A DNA stretch of 64,000 bases. It comes from Ridgeia piscesae (Eukaryota > Annelida > Polychaeta > Sabellida > Siboglinidae). The notes beneath the pieces are model-generated. The model worked only from the letters and a program-made list of their open reading frames with translations, was not told the DNA's origin and ran no database searches. The stretch is from NCBI GenBank assembly GCA_025642075.2, contig JAODUO010000150.1:135001-199000 (forward strand). The letters run 5' to 3'. The translations under genes were made by a program, and so were the position numbers. How positions within the stretch are numbered: position 1 is the first letter of the stretch; each line of letters starts with the position of its first letter. Of the stretch, positions 46,401 to 51,753 are shown piece after piece.

Positions 46401-49073
46401 ACAAACTGGGCAGGAGTTTGACCCACTATCACATATTCCTGCTGAACTTATAAGGCAAAATAAGAAGTTTAAATTACTGCACTGGATTGTCACTGCAGAC
46501 CCATTTGACATGTCTGTGTGGAATGACACAAGTATGTTTAAGTAAATATGCAGTATATATAAATAAGCAGATGAGACAGTGACACACAATCCAAATCAAC
46601 ACATGCTAAACGTTCTTCCGTCGTTCTGCAATCTTCAGTGGAATTCCATAACATTCAAACTTTTGTAAATACAGTTACCTGTAATATATACCCAGTCATG
46701 CTTTCCGTGAATGGTACACCTCACAACTCAGACACTAGCCCGAACCTGCACACCATATATCAAGCTCTGCACCATCTGCATTACACATGAATTCCTATTA
46801 TTCAACCAGCGCTGTGACTACCCTCCATTCTAAGTAAATTCCCAGTGATTCATGAATCACGACCCAGTTGTAGGGTCCCAGATAGACTCTGCTCGATGAA
46901 CACCCACTCACCGAGTAACACATTTAACCCCATCTTGTTTTTTGGTAGCTGTGGCTGGACCAAGCACAGAGTCAACACTCAGACAAGGAACAACAGGCAT
47001 ACTGATAACAAATGTCATAACGAACTAGTTTGTCTACAGCTCCAACAACAACCACAACAAAAACAAAACATGTACCATTGTCGTGTTAACCTCGGACATG
47101 CTCTACAATAGGAAATCTGAAGCAATGTTTAAAGTGTCTTATAAATGTTAAAACAAAGGATTATTAATTTTTTAAATGCTAGACACTTTTTTTTATGAAA
47201 AACAGCTCATACACTGGTGCCTATGAGGTGCTCATCCGCCATTCCCCGACCAAAGAGTACCCATTAAAAGTAGCACTATGCAGGTTGTCTGAATTTCTGT
47301 GTACCTGATATTTACATTAACAACTGTCCTACTTATGACAGATACAGATAATTAAATTACAATTGATTTGTACAATAAATTTACAAAATCAATAAATTAT
47401 TATTTACTCTATTACTGGATACATTCAGACTTAATCATATAATTTAACATTCTTTAGTGTTATAATGAAGCTTGTAAATAATGTATTAGGATATGGCCCA
47501 TCCATAACCACACCAATACCTGTGAAACAACCACATCTATCAAAATACACAATCAACAGATCAAGTGGCACAATCCAAGCATACTGGTAATTTTTGTTGT
47601 AGCAGGTGAGGTGACAGGTGGCATAGCCAGTCAAGCGTGTATGTTTAGGCCACTTGCCCAGATATAATGATAATCAAATCATGTGTTGGGTAAGGCTTTG
47701 TCCATCAGAGAATATTATGAATGATTACCGTCTATAAAATAATTATCATCAGAGTAAATATTTGTATTATAAATTAATACTTTTATCAGAGATCTGAAAA
47801 TTTACATCCCTATACAAGCTGCCCAATATGAATATACTGTATCGGGTACTTGGCAACATACAACTGGCAACAAATGATGTCCAGTATTAAAGAAATTAAT
47901 TCTACTATATAAATTATACATTACTGTTAATTAATTCAATTTAAATTATGTATGTATTGATCTGCTACAAGTGCATAATATCTTTTATGTAAGTAAGACA
48001 GTTTATTACCAAGTAACATTAAAAATGCACAAGGATTTGTTTGCATTGTGGTGTTAACATACATACAATATGTACATACATATTTTCATACCTCCATTGT
48101 GCACCCACCATTATAAATATAAAACTAAGCTTTGCAAGGTATAAATTTAGCAGCCAACTGACAACATATTGCAGAAAAATTGTACATATCTTTACATAAA
48201 AAGTTCAACTTGGTAACATTATATCAATACATTCTGAACATTATCTTAATAGGTTAATAAAGCGTATTAACATGTATTTAAACAATATCAGTAAATTAGT
48301 TAACTGGCTATATAAAAATTAGCTGACAGTTGCATGTTTCTCACTAAAATAAATAAATAGTAATAAATAGGCATGACGGCATTGATCTCGTGTTGCTAAG
48401 AAATTAGTTTGTGAAACAAAGCTTAATGTGAATTGTTTCTGGTGAAAGTGTGACATTTGGGTCACTGCTCACTTGTGTGAATAAACCAATTGTTAGATGG
48501 TTCAGTAACCACGCCCACACACCAGGGTCCCCACAAAGTAACAAACATAAATTTGGGGGAGTCGACTTATTAGACCTACGTCAGATCTACTTTTCAAAAT
48601 GAAGCAAACAAAGCCAAAATTTATGAGAATGCATCAATGCATAACGTAGAAGTCAGTCTGTGAGGAACGCAATCAACAATTTGAAAACGAATCGATCAGA
48701 CGACAGACGTCAAAATAGAAATGGGTTCATTTCATTCAAACCGGAAAAATATAAATATCTGCGTATACATCCTTTCCGTGACCGAAACAAAACGTGTACT
48801 TACAGTAGCATTAACTAAAAAGCGATTACCAGTTCTACTTAAACACGTCTTTCTACAATATATTTGTAATAGATGTCTAGCTTGTTTTCGGAAGTCGAGT
48901 CACGGCTGGTGATCGGTGATGGCCATCTTCATTTTCGGTCACCGACCAAAACGGAACAAAAGCTACCACGCCCTAAAATGCAACTAACCTTCGGAGAGTT
49001 CGAGATCCAATTCTGCAAGTTTCGTCTTTACCTCCAACGGTAAATTGGCGACGTCAATGTGTGCATTCGCCAT
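503..49073 (-). CDS. DIP2: DIP2 (disco-interacting protein 2 homolog), 24 coding exons, 3' part outside window
   Basis: Twenty-four exons joined on the minus strand give an open frame of 2,595 nt (865 residues) with GT-AG junctions and matching phase throughout. The N-terminus (exons 1-4) is a DMAP1-binding domain with the family motifs LAELDLELSEG, GDITQKG and EIRTEAV. A Ser/Gln-rich linker follows, then RPKRKPL and the first adenylate-forming domain (from about residue 325), with YTTAKDGSVMGV in the ATP-loop position and GGRRHNTDD near its end. DIP2 proteins have two FAAL-like ANL domains and are about 1,500-1,600 residues long; the second is beyond base 1. Family knowledge: fly DIP2 binds Disco and acts in axon branching, and DIP2 proteins have been tied to diacylglycerol metabolism. 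The start ATG has A at -3 and G at +4, with an in-frame TAA 36 nt upstream. Identity is very secure; individual junctions are secure to within alternative neighbouring sites. Confidence 0.95.
1111..1238 (-). CDS. DIP2: DIP2 exon 23 (residues 795-837)
   Basis: Encodes GGRRHNTDDIIATVLA and MKFIYRGR, the hinge region (A8-like) leading to the C-terminal lobe of the first ANL domain. Acceptor CTTATAG, donor GTGAGAG. Confidence 0.96.
1730..1810 (-). CDS. DIP2: DIP2 exon 22 (residues 768-794)
   Basis: Encodes YIRTGLLGFLGP, the A7-like motif (compare the RTGD motif of other ANL enzymes; the Asp is not present, as usual for DIP2). Acceptor ATTTCAG, donor GTAAGTG, phase 0 on both sides. Confidence 0.96.
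2487..2623 (-). CDS. DIP2: DIP2 exon 21 (residues 722-767)
   Basis: Encodes NGPPQLCKTDEVGELCLS and a segment ending STFK. The CKTDEVGE core corresponds to the A5/A6 region of ANL enzymes. Acceptor CTTGCAG, donor GTACAAG. Confidence 0.96.
3168..3307 (-). CDS. DIP2: DIP2 exon 20 (residues 675-722)
   Basis: Encodes a segment beginning PGRTNTNASGRG, then VLSMHALSYGVVRVD and DCGQVLPGG, aligning with DIP2. Acceptor CTTGCAG, donor GTCAGTT. Confidence 0.95.
3837..3951 (-). CDS. DIP2: DIP2 exon 19 (residues 637-675)
   Basis: Encodes SCDSFLNVFQGKGL and ETICPCACSPEALTV, diagnostic of the DIP2 first ANL domain. Acceptor GTTTCAG, donor GTAAGTC. A 219-bp ACGG array lies about 100 bases upstream of the acceptor. 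Confidence 0.96.
4056..4274. repeat. (ACGG)n microsatellite, about 55 copies, uninterrupted
   Basis: 219 bp of perfect GACG/ACGG tetranucleotide in the intron between DIP2 exons 18 and 19. It produces spurious long ORFs (TDGR or SVRP repeats) on both strands. Perfect purity suggests recent expansion. Confidence 0.98.
4598..4717 (-). CDS. DIP2: DIP2 exon 18 (residues 597-637)
   Basis: Encodes VKSRDLHWGLLAQKDHKDI and MLLVADGANP. The Trp codon of the conserved ANPW is split by the intron (T then GG). Acceptor GTTGCAG, donor GTGAGTT. Confidence 0.96.
4938..5031 (-). CDS. DIP2: DIP2 exon 17 (residues 566-597)
   Basis: Encodes GMHVIFIPYSLMK and DPASWMKMITKFK. Acceptor ATTTCAG, donor GTGAGTT. Corresponds to the ANL segment after the LWHG motif. 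Confidence 0.94.
5376..6203. repeat. 39-bp minisatellite, about 21 copies
   Basis: Units carry AACATGTCATCTAACAGGC and CATCCACCAAGGGGGTAAT with a few point variants (CGAAGGAGG, GGGAGT, AATTAA). Unit length is 13 codons, so both strands stay open for long distances. Located in the intron between DIP2 exons 16 and 17; not considered coding. Confidence 0.97.
6372..6436 (-). CDS. DIP2: DIP2 exon 16 (residues 544-565)
   Basis: Encodes VLDFKRKAGLWHGVLT, which matches the conserved DIP2 LDF...GLWHG motif. Only 65 nt. Acceptor GTTTCAG, donor GTCAGT. The 39-bp minisatellite lies in the intron downstream. Confidence 0.95.
6819..6921 (-). CDS. DIP2: DIP2 exon 15 (residues 510-544, ATP-loop region)
   Basis: Encodes YTTAKDGSVMGVTNT and ACNYTEG. 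The GSVMGV stretch occupies the place of the Gly/Ser/Thr phosphate loop (A3) of ANL enzymes and has the DIP2-type sequence. Acceptor GTTGCAG, donor GTGAGAA. Confidence 0.96.
6961..6982. repeat. Short (TA)n tract
   Basis: About 20 bases of alternating A and T in the intron upstream of DIP2 exon 15. Confidence 0.8.
7037..7329. repeat. (GAAC)n tetranucleotide array with a degenerate left shoulder
   Basis: 7171-7329 is almost pure ACGA/GAAC repeat. 7037-7170 is made of related variant units (GAGC, GGAA, CAGA), giving a gradient from mixed to pure. It lies upstream of DIP2 exon 15 in intron 14. Confidence 0.95.
7747..7850 (-). CDS. DIP2: DIP2 exon 14 (residues 475-509)
   Basis: Encodes GWPKLQWFVTEHLSK and PAYIE, matching the DIP2 segment before the ATP-binding loop. 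Acceptor GTTGCAG, donor GTACGT. Confidence 0.95.
8536..8659 (-). CDS. DIP2: DIP2 exon 13 (residues 434-475)
   Basis: Encodes DAGGQGIGFLLGS and LTSEACYKGLPK, both diagnostic of DIP2. The acceptor is GTGTAG before GATGCAG; the alternative CAG five bases on would break the DAGG motif. Donor is GTGAGC. Confidence 0.96.
8721..8985. repeat. Compound microsatellite: (GT)n, GA-rich tract, 7-bp GTGTGGC array
   Basis: 8721-8754 is (GT)17, then GTGC-rich sequence. 8836-8926 is nearly all purine (GAGAGG repeats). 8925-8974 is a heptamer array of GTGTGGC grading into GTGTGGT. It fills most of the intron between DIP2 exons 12 and 13. Confidence 0.93.
9063..9173 (-). CDS. DIP2: DIP2 exon 12 (residues 397-433)
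   Basis: Encodes VALIYPNSDPIAFMCAFYG and VPVPVEVPL, the conserved A2-like core of the ANL fold. Phase 0 on both sides. Acceptor CCTCCAG, donor GTGGGTG. Confidence 0.96.
9533..9612. repeat. (TA)n array, about 80 bp
   Basis: Nearly pure alternating TA with one AATT break near 9583. On the gene strand it starts about 10 bases after the exon 11 donor. Confidence 0.95.
9624..9715 (-). CDS. DIP2: DIP2 exon 11 (residues 366-396)
   Basis: Encodes GKLLSRTHKIAYNLL and VKAGDR, the usual A1-like region of adenylate-forming enzymes. Acceptor TTTGTAG. Donor GTAAGTAG is followed within about 10 bases by a long TA dinucleotide array. Confidence 0.96.
10108..10231 (-). CDS. DIP2: DIP2 exon 10 (residues 325-366, start of first ANL domain)
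   Basis: Encodes IPSGLPRNLEAAVQRYGS and a segment ending ISITYG, aligning with the start of the AMP-binding fold in DIP2. Acceptor CCGTCAG, donor GTGAGTG. Confidence 0.95.
10649..10722 (-). CDS. DIP2: DIP2 exon 9 (residues 300-324)
   Basis: Encodes APPSDPNAPTPEG and TPTAGEQLT, matching the Pro-rich DIP2 linker just before the ANL domain. Acceptor ATTGTAG, donor GTATGT. Confidence 0.93.
10907..10974. repeat. (TG)n grading into (CGTG)n
   Basis: About 48 bases of pure TG followed by GTGCGTGCGCGTG units; alternating purine-pyrimidine throughout. Intronic, between DIP2 exons 8 and 9. Confidence 0.95.
11273..11330 (-). CDS. DIP2: DIP2 exon 8 (residues 281-300)
   Basis: Encodes RPKRKPLTEYFVEDDD, the basic-to-acidic DIP2 signature preceding the first ANL domain. 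Acceptor GGTTACAG, donor GTAAGG. A 27-bp minisatellite array begins about 20 bases upstream of the acceptor. Confidence 0.95.
11353..13490. repeat. 27-bp minisatellite, about 79 copies (2.1 kb)
   Basis: Units share the core CCACCACAGACAGTCACAC followed by AACTACTA or AACAACTA. Length variants missing one AC (25 bp) or with one extra CCA (30 bp) occur. The frame-preserving unit gives long spurious minus-strand ORFs (SSCVTVCGG repeats). Fills the 3' part of DIP2 intron 7, ending about 20 bases from the exon 8 acceptor. Confidence 0.97.
14076..14505. repeat. 28-bp minisatellite, about 15 copies
   Basis: Units contain ATGATGACAGAGTGATGTCA followed by GCATGCAC. Almost identical copies with rare T/G and A/G changes. 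Begins about 15 bases inside DIP2 intron 7 from the exon 7 donor. Confidence 0.96.
14520..14572 (-). CDS. DIP2: DIP2 exon 7 (residues 263-280)
   Basis: Encodes VSAKIQQLLNTLK, strongly conserved in DIP2. It is only 53 nt. Acceptor GCTGCAG, donor GTGAGAC. A 28-bp minisatellite begins about 15 bases beyond the donor. Confidence 0.95.
14946..15104 (-). CDS. DIP2: DIP2 exon 6 (residues 210-263, linker)
   Basis: Encodes a polar Ser/Asn/Gln-rich segment with TPSRLDQVGRLNNQQ and ends DMSEG before donor GTAAGTG. Acceptor is TTTCCAG. In frame with both neighbours; low-complexity linker with no recognisable domain. Confidence 0.85.
15246..15306. repeat. 31-bp direct duplication
   Basis: Two adjacent copies of AAGCTCAAAATATAAAAC followed by CACACATTT-type sequence, within DIP2 intron 5. 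Confidence 0.75.
15624..15869 (-). CDS. DIP2: DIP2 exon 5 (residues 128-210, Ser/Gln-rich linker)
   Basis: The largest DIP2 exon here. It encodes an acidic serine run (DSSSDDDSVASEEQG), Arg/Ser-rich sequence and five consecutive Gln. Acceptor is GGCTCAG and donor GTGAGTAG. The phase joins exons 4 and 6. This linker is poorly conserved between DIP2 orthologues, so identity rests mainly on frame and position. Confidence 0.85.
16609..16728 (-). CDS. DIP2: DIP2 exon 4 (residues 88-128)
   Basis: Encodes EIRTEAVMQALAQHKKQ and LPMPSKRTS, the conserved end of the DMAP1-binding domain. The acceptor (ATTGTAG) is formed where an ACAAT array ends. Donor is GTAAGTG. Confidence 0.95.
16731..16824. repeat. 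(ACAAT)n pentanucleotide, about 19 copies, touching exon 4 acceptor
   Basis: Perfect ACAAT repeat. On the gene strand it reads (ATTGT)n and runs directly into the acceptor ATTGTAG of DIP2 exon 4. Confidence 0.97.
17647..17742 (-). CDS. DIP2: DIP2 exon 3 (residues 56-88)
   Basis: Encodes TRSGQSSSS followed by RRLTQEDNRYHS, matching the DIP2 stretch before the second half of the DMAP1-binding domain. Acceptor GTTACAG lies about 10 bases from the edge of the 29-bp minisatellite. Donor is GTATGT. The phase allows direct joining to exon 2 or to the candidate exon at 26159-26284. Confidence 0.9.
17755..21450. repeat. 29-bp minisatellite, about 126 copies (3.7 kb), with higher-order structure
   Basis: Units consist of ACACAATGAC, a variable ten bases (ATCATACACC, AGCATACATC, ATCATATACC, ATCAAATACC) and TGACACAAC. 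Variants recur in the same order at distances that are whole multiples of 29 (about 580 and 348 bp) between 18.5 and 19.7 kb. From about 20.1 kb the array is mostly one variant. It ends in a degenerate shoulder. Located at the 3' end of DIP2 intron 2. Confidence 0.97.
21490..21735. repeat. Degenerate 60-70-bp repeats at the edge of the 29-bp array
   Basis: Four loosely similar segments each start near GTGTCGT or GTGTCAT and continue into GTAAATACT-like or ATAAATCCTC-like sequence with CTGCAC. They look like decayed tandem units bordering the main array. Confidence 0.55.
21736..24169. other. DIP2 intron 2 segment without supported gene
   Basis: AT-rich unique sequence. It includes a 14-base C run at about 22601 and the dispersed repeat at 22985. 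Short ORFs are present but none resembles a protein I recognise. Confidence 0.6.
22985..23095 (+). repeat. Dispersed repeat, copy 1
   Basis: Shares ordered blocks with 35215-35330: CACCACC, TTTTTACCCATCCAAA, GACAGGTC/GACGGGTC and GGTCTCT(A/G)CATA-AGCTAT. Same orientation as copy 2. Looks like an ancient interspersed element. Confidence 0.6.
24170..25035. repeat. 48-bp minisatellite, 18 copies
   Basis: Units contain GATGTGTGCGTTATATTAT, then A or G, then ATGCGCAAACACAACATTCC. Unit length is 16 codons, so both strands give ORFs over 320 residues. The A/G variant is arranged in blocks along the array. Located in DIP2 intron 2; judged non-coding. Confidence 0.97.
25890..25938. repeat. (GAGAGC)n hexanucleotide
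   Basis: Seven or so imperfect GAGAGC/GAGCGA units in DIP2 intron 2. Confidence 0.85.
26159..26284 (-). CDS. Candidate alternative or cassette exon of DIP2 in intron 2
   Basis: Unconfirmed. A 126-nt open stretch is bounded by acceptor TTTACACAG and donor ACAG-GTAAGC, with phase 1 on both sides. It could therefore be inserted between exons 2 and 3 without breaking the frame, adding 42 residues. It also contains an ATG (26250-26252) with G at -3 and +4, beginning MAETGTKRVAGIRDLL, so it could be an alternative first exon whose donor phase fits exon 3. The adjoining 26.4-26.8 kb is richer in CpG than surrounding intron, as an internal promoter might be. I recognise no domain in it. The alternative is a chance ORF. 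Confidence 0.4.
27225..27350. repeat. CAGA-rich simple sequence
   Basis: Interspersed ACAG/CAGA tetramers in three short runs (near 27257, 27325 and 27345), in DIP2 intron 2. Confidence 0.75.
27375..27630. repeat. Compound (AC)n / (TA)n / (ACGC)n microsatellite
   Basis: Mixed CA-rich sequence with a central TA run (27483-27506), three ACACACGCATGC-type units, and a final pure (AC)n of about 38 bases. In DIP2 intron 2. Confidence 0.93.
28210..28405. repeat. Degenerate tandem repeat, roughly 45-60-bp units
   Basis: About four diverged units share TTGGG-CAGAAAA and CAGTCTCC-like stretches. They create a short plus-strand ORF that I do not regard as coding. Confidence 0.45.
29673..29737. repeat. 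(GTGAC)n pentanucleotide, 13 copies
   Basis: 65 bp of perfect GTGAC. Every unit junction creates TGACG, the half-site of the cAMP response element, in direct orientation. In DIP2 intron 2. Confidence 0.97.
29738..32745. other. DIP2 intron 2 segment without supported gene
   Basis: AT-rich sequence with a short AC-rich patch (31050-31130) and the tRNA-like segment at 31886. No coding signal was seen beyond chance ORFs under 110 residues. Confidence 0.6.
31886..31962 (-). repeat. tRNA-like segment (SINE head or tRNA pseudogene)
   Basis: On the minus strand CTAGTGGTCAGAGC resembles a Pol III box A and GGGTTCAAGTCC a box B, about 45 bases apart. Between them is a self-complementary AGACAC/GTGTCT stem. 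No acceptor stem or CCA end pairs well, so this is not a functional tRNA. A longer SINE body is not clear. Confidence 0.4.
32746..32826 (-). CDS. DIP2: DIP2 exon 2 (residues 29-56)
   Basis: Encodes GDITQKGFEKKRSKLLAQY, near-invariant in DIP2 proteins. Acceptor TTTGCAG, donor CAG-GTAAGA, phase 1 in and phase 1 out. It sits between the two very long introns. Confidence 0.95.
35089..35189. repeat. Perfect inverted repeat, 49-bp arms, 3-bp spacer
   Basis: Left arm 35089-35137 starts TGATTTTTTTTTACCTGAAC. The right arm 35141-35189 is its exact reverse complement. Spacer is TAG. Could form a cruciform or, if transcribed, a long hairpin. Probably the core of a palindromic mobile element, or an assembly fold-back. 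Confidence 0.95.
35215..35330 (+). repeat. Dispersed repeat, copy 2, next to the palindrome
   Basis: The second member of the pair described at 22985-23095. It lies about 25 bases right of the palindrome at 35089-35189. Related but inverted sequence (AGACAGGGCTTTATGCAGG) is visible left of the palindrome near 34993. Confidence 0.6.
35966..36115 (-). CDS. Candidate orphan exon encoding a transmembrane segment, in DIP2 intron 1
   Basis: Unconfirmed. 150 nt between acceptor AACTTTCAG and donor GTATGTG, open in one frame with phase 1 at both ends. The translation has a polar lead (LSLETKELSVS), then a hydrophobic stretch from WWLCAVVCLLG to LLVLLEAI of about 24 residues, then a basic tail (HYKGHSSRGQLRL). 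This looks like a single membrane span. There is no Met and an in-frame stop lies before the acceptor, so it would have to be an internal exon. It could belong to an unseen nested gene, be a rare DIP2 exon (phase fits exons 1 and 2), or be chance. Confidence 0.25.
36666..36715. repeat. 23-bp direct duplication
   Basis: Two copies of CCAGTTGGGAGCCAAACAGG plus GTT/GTC in tandem, in DIP2 intron 1. Confidence 0.8.
37152..37228. repeat. 38-39-bp tandem duplication
   Basis: Two copies of ACATCTGGTAACAGTAACAC followed by ACTAATAAGATCACAC, in DIP2 intron 1. Confidence 0.85.
39797..39851 (+). repeat. Dispersed repeat pair, copy 1
   Basis: Shares TAAACTTAAGGTAACCTAAC followed by TGGGAAT, plus flanking AAATAGC and ATTCTCAG, with 40829-40882. 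The two copies lie about 1 kb apart in the same orientation. Confidence 0.75.
40365..40469. repeat. (AC)n-(CCCA)n-(AC)n compound microsatellite
   Basis: A central block of about nine CCCA units is flanked on both sides by pure AC runs, in DIP2 intron 1. Confidence 0.95.
40829..40882 (+). repeat. Dispersed repeat pair, copy 2
   Basis: The partner of 39797-39851, with about four differences over roughly 50 bases. Origin unknown; may be the end of an interspersed element. Confidence 0.75.
42269..42449 (-). CDS. Candidate terminal exon of an unidentified gene in DIP2 intron 1
   Basis: Unconfirmed. A pyrimidine-rich tract and acceptor (GCATTGGCAG) precede 181 nt of open frame ending SPGFIV and a stop. 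An AATAAA on the same strand follows six bases after the stop (42258-42263). The translation has alternating beta-like segments (VGVTIGDLGHIVTV, GQIVLYSEHGG) reminiscent of a beta-propeller blade, but I do not recognise the family. No partner exon was found upstream between 42.5 and 48.9 kb. It may be a gene fragment, a retrocopy remnant or chance. Confidence 0.25.
42450..48988. other. DIP2 intron 1, right half: no supported gene
   Basis: AT-rich sequence without long tandem arrays, in contrast to the rest of the gene. The 43.4-44.1 kb stretch is somewhat GC-richer. No exon with convincing splice sites or a known domain was seen. Confidence 0.55.
48989..49073 (-). CDS. DIP2: DIP2 exon 1 (residues 1-29, DMAP1-binding domain start)
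   Basis: Starts with ATG GCG and encodes PLEVKTKLAELDLELSEG, the hallmark N-terminal helix of DIP2. It ends in phase 1 (GAA G) before donor GTTAGT. Intron 1, about 16.2 kb, follows. Purine at -3 and G at +4 fit a good initiation context. Confidence 0.93.
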
Positions 49074-49300
49074 GATCGAAGGAAATGTGTCTAGCCTATC
49101 TTCTTGTTACGACTACGATAACCAGTCGCCATATTGGTGATGATCAGATTTAGTAACAGCCTAAATCACAATAGACTCGATCACCCAGTCTTCTCAAACG
49201 ACTTCAAGACTTAACTGCTTCACGCCCCAGAACGTGGCGCCACCTGTTTTTACCCACACGCCAGGTGGCATCACATTCGTTACAGGTATGGCGTGCGTCT
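49074..49300 (-). promoter_or_regulatory. Presumed 5' UTR / promoter side of DIP2
   Basis: The region directly upstream of the DIP2 ATG. It contains an in-frame stop 36 nt before the start and, at 49239-49269, an inverted repeat GCCACCTG...CAGGTGGC that holds two E-box-type CANNTG sites. No TATA box is evident. Transcription start cannot be placed from sequence. Confidence 0.35.
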
Positions 49301-50195
49301 CAGAACAATAGTTTACTTATCTCGGCTGACCATCAGCGTCGCAATAGACGGGACAATTATTTTACAAATGATAGAGAAATATAAGAAACAAGCCCGGAAT
49401 GTGAGTGAATGGATAAAAAAATATAATTGGAGGTTGAACGTCCATGACATTATCATTCGTCAGTTAAAGCAGGTTTCTAAATATCACTAAGCGTGCTGTT
49501 AATTTTTTTTACATAATATGTTATTTGTATATACATACTTTTTATGCATTATTTAATGTAGTGGCGCCAGAACAAAATGAATATTGGGTGGGTTGAGCAG
49601 AACCTTCAGCACCACTCGGCTGTCACAAACACCCCCAATTTGCATCCCTCATGGCTTGCCAAAAACCCAGCTGCCCCTAAAAATGCACCCTTTCCCTAAA
49701 TGTTGGAGGGCTAATTCTACTATGGTTAATGCGGAAGAAAGTATTTAGTCTCAAAAATGACAAGCATTGGAGCTACACACATAGAAATAAGAACAATTAT
49801 TTCAAAGGCCAGTCAAGCGTTTGAAGCACACATAAGAACACTCAAACATTGAATATTGGCCATTCCTAATATTGCGAACATAATCCATGATTAGCCCTAC
49901 TTACTTATGCCTGTTTGCTCGCTGGGAGCATAGGCCATCGACCAAGGAACGCCACCGCTTTTTGTCCGTGGCCATCTTCTCAATTTCTCTCCTGGTGTAT
50001 CCCATCTCCTTCGTTTCTTTTTCCGTGTCTCTTTGCCAGGTATTTCGTGGCCTACCTCTTCGTCTCTTCCCTTGGGGGGTTCCATGTGATGCCTTGACGG
50101 GTGATGGTGTTTGGTGGTTTCCTGAGTGTATGTCCTATCCACCTCCATTTTCTCTTCTTTATTTCATTTTCTATGGATAGTTGCTTGGTCATTTT

Positions 50196-50759
50196 TCAGA
50201 GTGTAATGTTGGATATCTTGTCTGTCCACTTCAGGTGTAGGATTCTACGCAGGCATTTGTTGATGAAGGTCTGTATTCTTTTTAGTGTCTTCTGTGTACT
50301 TCGCCATGTCTCCGATCCATAGAGTAAAACTGCCTTGACATTTGAATTGAATATTCTCAGTTTGGTGTTAGTTTTGATTTGTTTTGCTCTCCAAATTTTT
50401 CTCAACATGATGAATGCAACTCTTGCTTTCTGTATCCTTGCTTTGACGTCTTCTGCTGTGCCTCCATGTTTGTTGATTGTACTGCCCAGGTATGTGAATG
50501 AGTCTGTCTCTTCCAGTGGCTCTCCGTTCATTGTAATGGGGTTGTTGTTCTTTGTGTTGGCTTTCATAATCCTTGTCTTGCTTCTGTTGGTGTTGAGTCC
50601 TAGCTGTGTTGACACTGTGTTTAGTAGCTCTGTGTTTTCCAGCATTTGTTGATGGCTGTGTGAGAGGAGAGCGAGGTCATCCGCAAAGTCCAGGTCCTCC
50701 AACTGGCTCCAAGGTGTCCACTGGATCCCATTTCTTCTATATTTTGTAGTCTTTTTCAT
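50196..50759 (-). pseudogene. LINE ORF fragment: RT motif C and C-terminal part
   Basis: 187 residues beginning just before GIQWTPW. Contains the catalytic FADD (LDFADDLALLSHS), LGLNTNRSKTRIM, FTYLGSTINKHGG and RIFNSNVKAVLLYGSETW. It overlaps the previous fragment by 23 bases in another frame. RT motifs A and B are missing between the two. The C-terminal remainder continues, frameshifted, to about 49902. Confidence 0.9.
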
Positions 50760-51751
50760 GATCCAGTCTATGGCGAGTAGGAATAAGAATGTTTATGTAC
50801 AGGGATGAGTCCCATTCCGTGGATTGTTCAACAATGATTCGCAGTGTTGCTATTTGGTCGGTGCATGATCTGTCTTTGCGGAAGCCAGCTTGGTGGTCTC
50901 TGAGCTTGGCATCCACCCCTGTCTTCAGTCTGTCCAAGATGACTCTGTTGAGGACCTTTCCGGGTACTGATAGGAGCATCATCCCTCTGTAGTTATTACA
51001 ATCTTGCATATCTCCTTTCTTTGGGAGCTTCACGAGGTACCATTCTTTCCATTCAGTTGGTATTTCTTCTTGCTCCCATATCTTCCCCAATATATCATGC
51101 AGTATCTCTGTGGAGGTCTCTATGTCAGCCTTGATTGCCTCGGCGGGAATTTTGTCTGGGCCTGAAGCTTTCCCTCTCTTCGTGTGATGGATGGCTTTCT
51201 CAATCTCTGCCTTACTTGGTCTTTCGCAGTTTATCTGGAGTACTTCTTCAGCTGGTGTGATGTCTGGAGGGTTCTGGGGTGGTGGCCGGTTTAGCAGTTC
51301 TTCAAAATGTTCCCTACATCTCTTCAACTGGTCTTTATCACTGGTAAGTACATTGCCATTCTTATCTTTCATAGGTCTGTCTGTACGCTTGTACTTTCCT
51401 GCAAATGTTCTTGTTATTTCATACAGTTGTTTCATGTTTCCGTGGGCTGATGCATCCTCTGCTTCCTTGGCTAGGTCTTCAATGAAGTTTGCCTTGTCTG
51501 TTTTTACGCTGTTCTTGACTGCTCTGTTTGCCTCTGTGTACTCTTCCTGTGCTGTTGCTTTTGCTGCTCTCGTTCGGCTGTTGTTAATTGTACCTTTCTT
51601 TTCCTTCCTCACTTGCACTTTGTTGAGAGTGTCCGCAGAAATCCAATCTTTTTGTTGGTATTTCTTTTTTCCCAGAGCTTCGCTGCATGTGCTGGTCCAC
51701 ATCTCCTTGATCTGTTGCCAGTGTGTGTCATTGAGTTCACGAGTTTCATAC
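50737..51751 (-). pseudogene. LINE ORF fragment: linker and N-terminal RT motifs
   Basis: About 335 residues in one frame. A Lys/Glu-rich linker (RTRAAKATAQEEYTEA) comes first, then HFEELLNRPPP, GKASGPDKIPAEAIK, LPKKGDMQDCNNYRG, LLSVPGKVLNRVIL and QAGFRKDRSCTDQI, corresponding to RT motifs 0 to 2a. The frame breaks after SSLYIN, exactly where motif A (the first catalytic Asp) should begin. Confidence 0.9.
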
Positions 51752-51753
51752 TA

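Larger units (their letters stand above)
49895..51753 (-). mobile_element. Degenerate, 5'-truncated non-LTR retrotransposon (RTE-like LINE)
   Basis: The minus strand encodes large parts of a LINE reverse transcriptase and its C-terminal region, in at least three frames. Family-typical pieces are PKKGDMQDCNNYRG, QAGFRKDRSCTDQI, LDFADDLALLSHS, YLGSTINKHGG and, near 49.9-50.15 kb, [22 protein letters not shown] and RWRSLVDGLC. The frame is still open at about 51751, where similarity stops without an endonuclease domain, so the copy is 5' truncated. Internal deletion and frameshifts make it non-autonomous. The clade assignment (RTE/BovB-like) is from remembered motif style and is less sure than the LINE call. 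It sits about 0.8 kb upstream of the DIP2 start. Confidence 0.9.
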
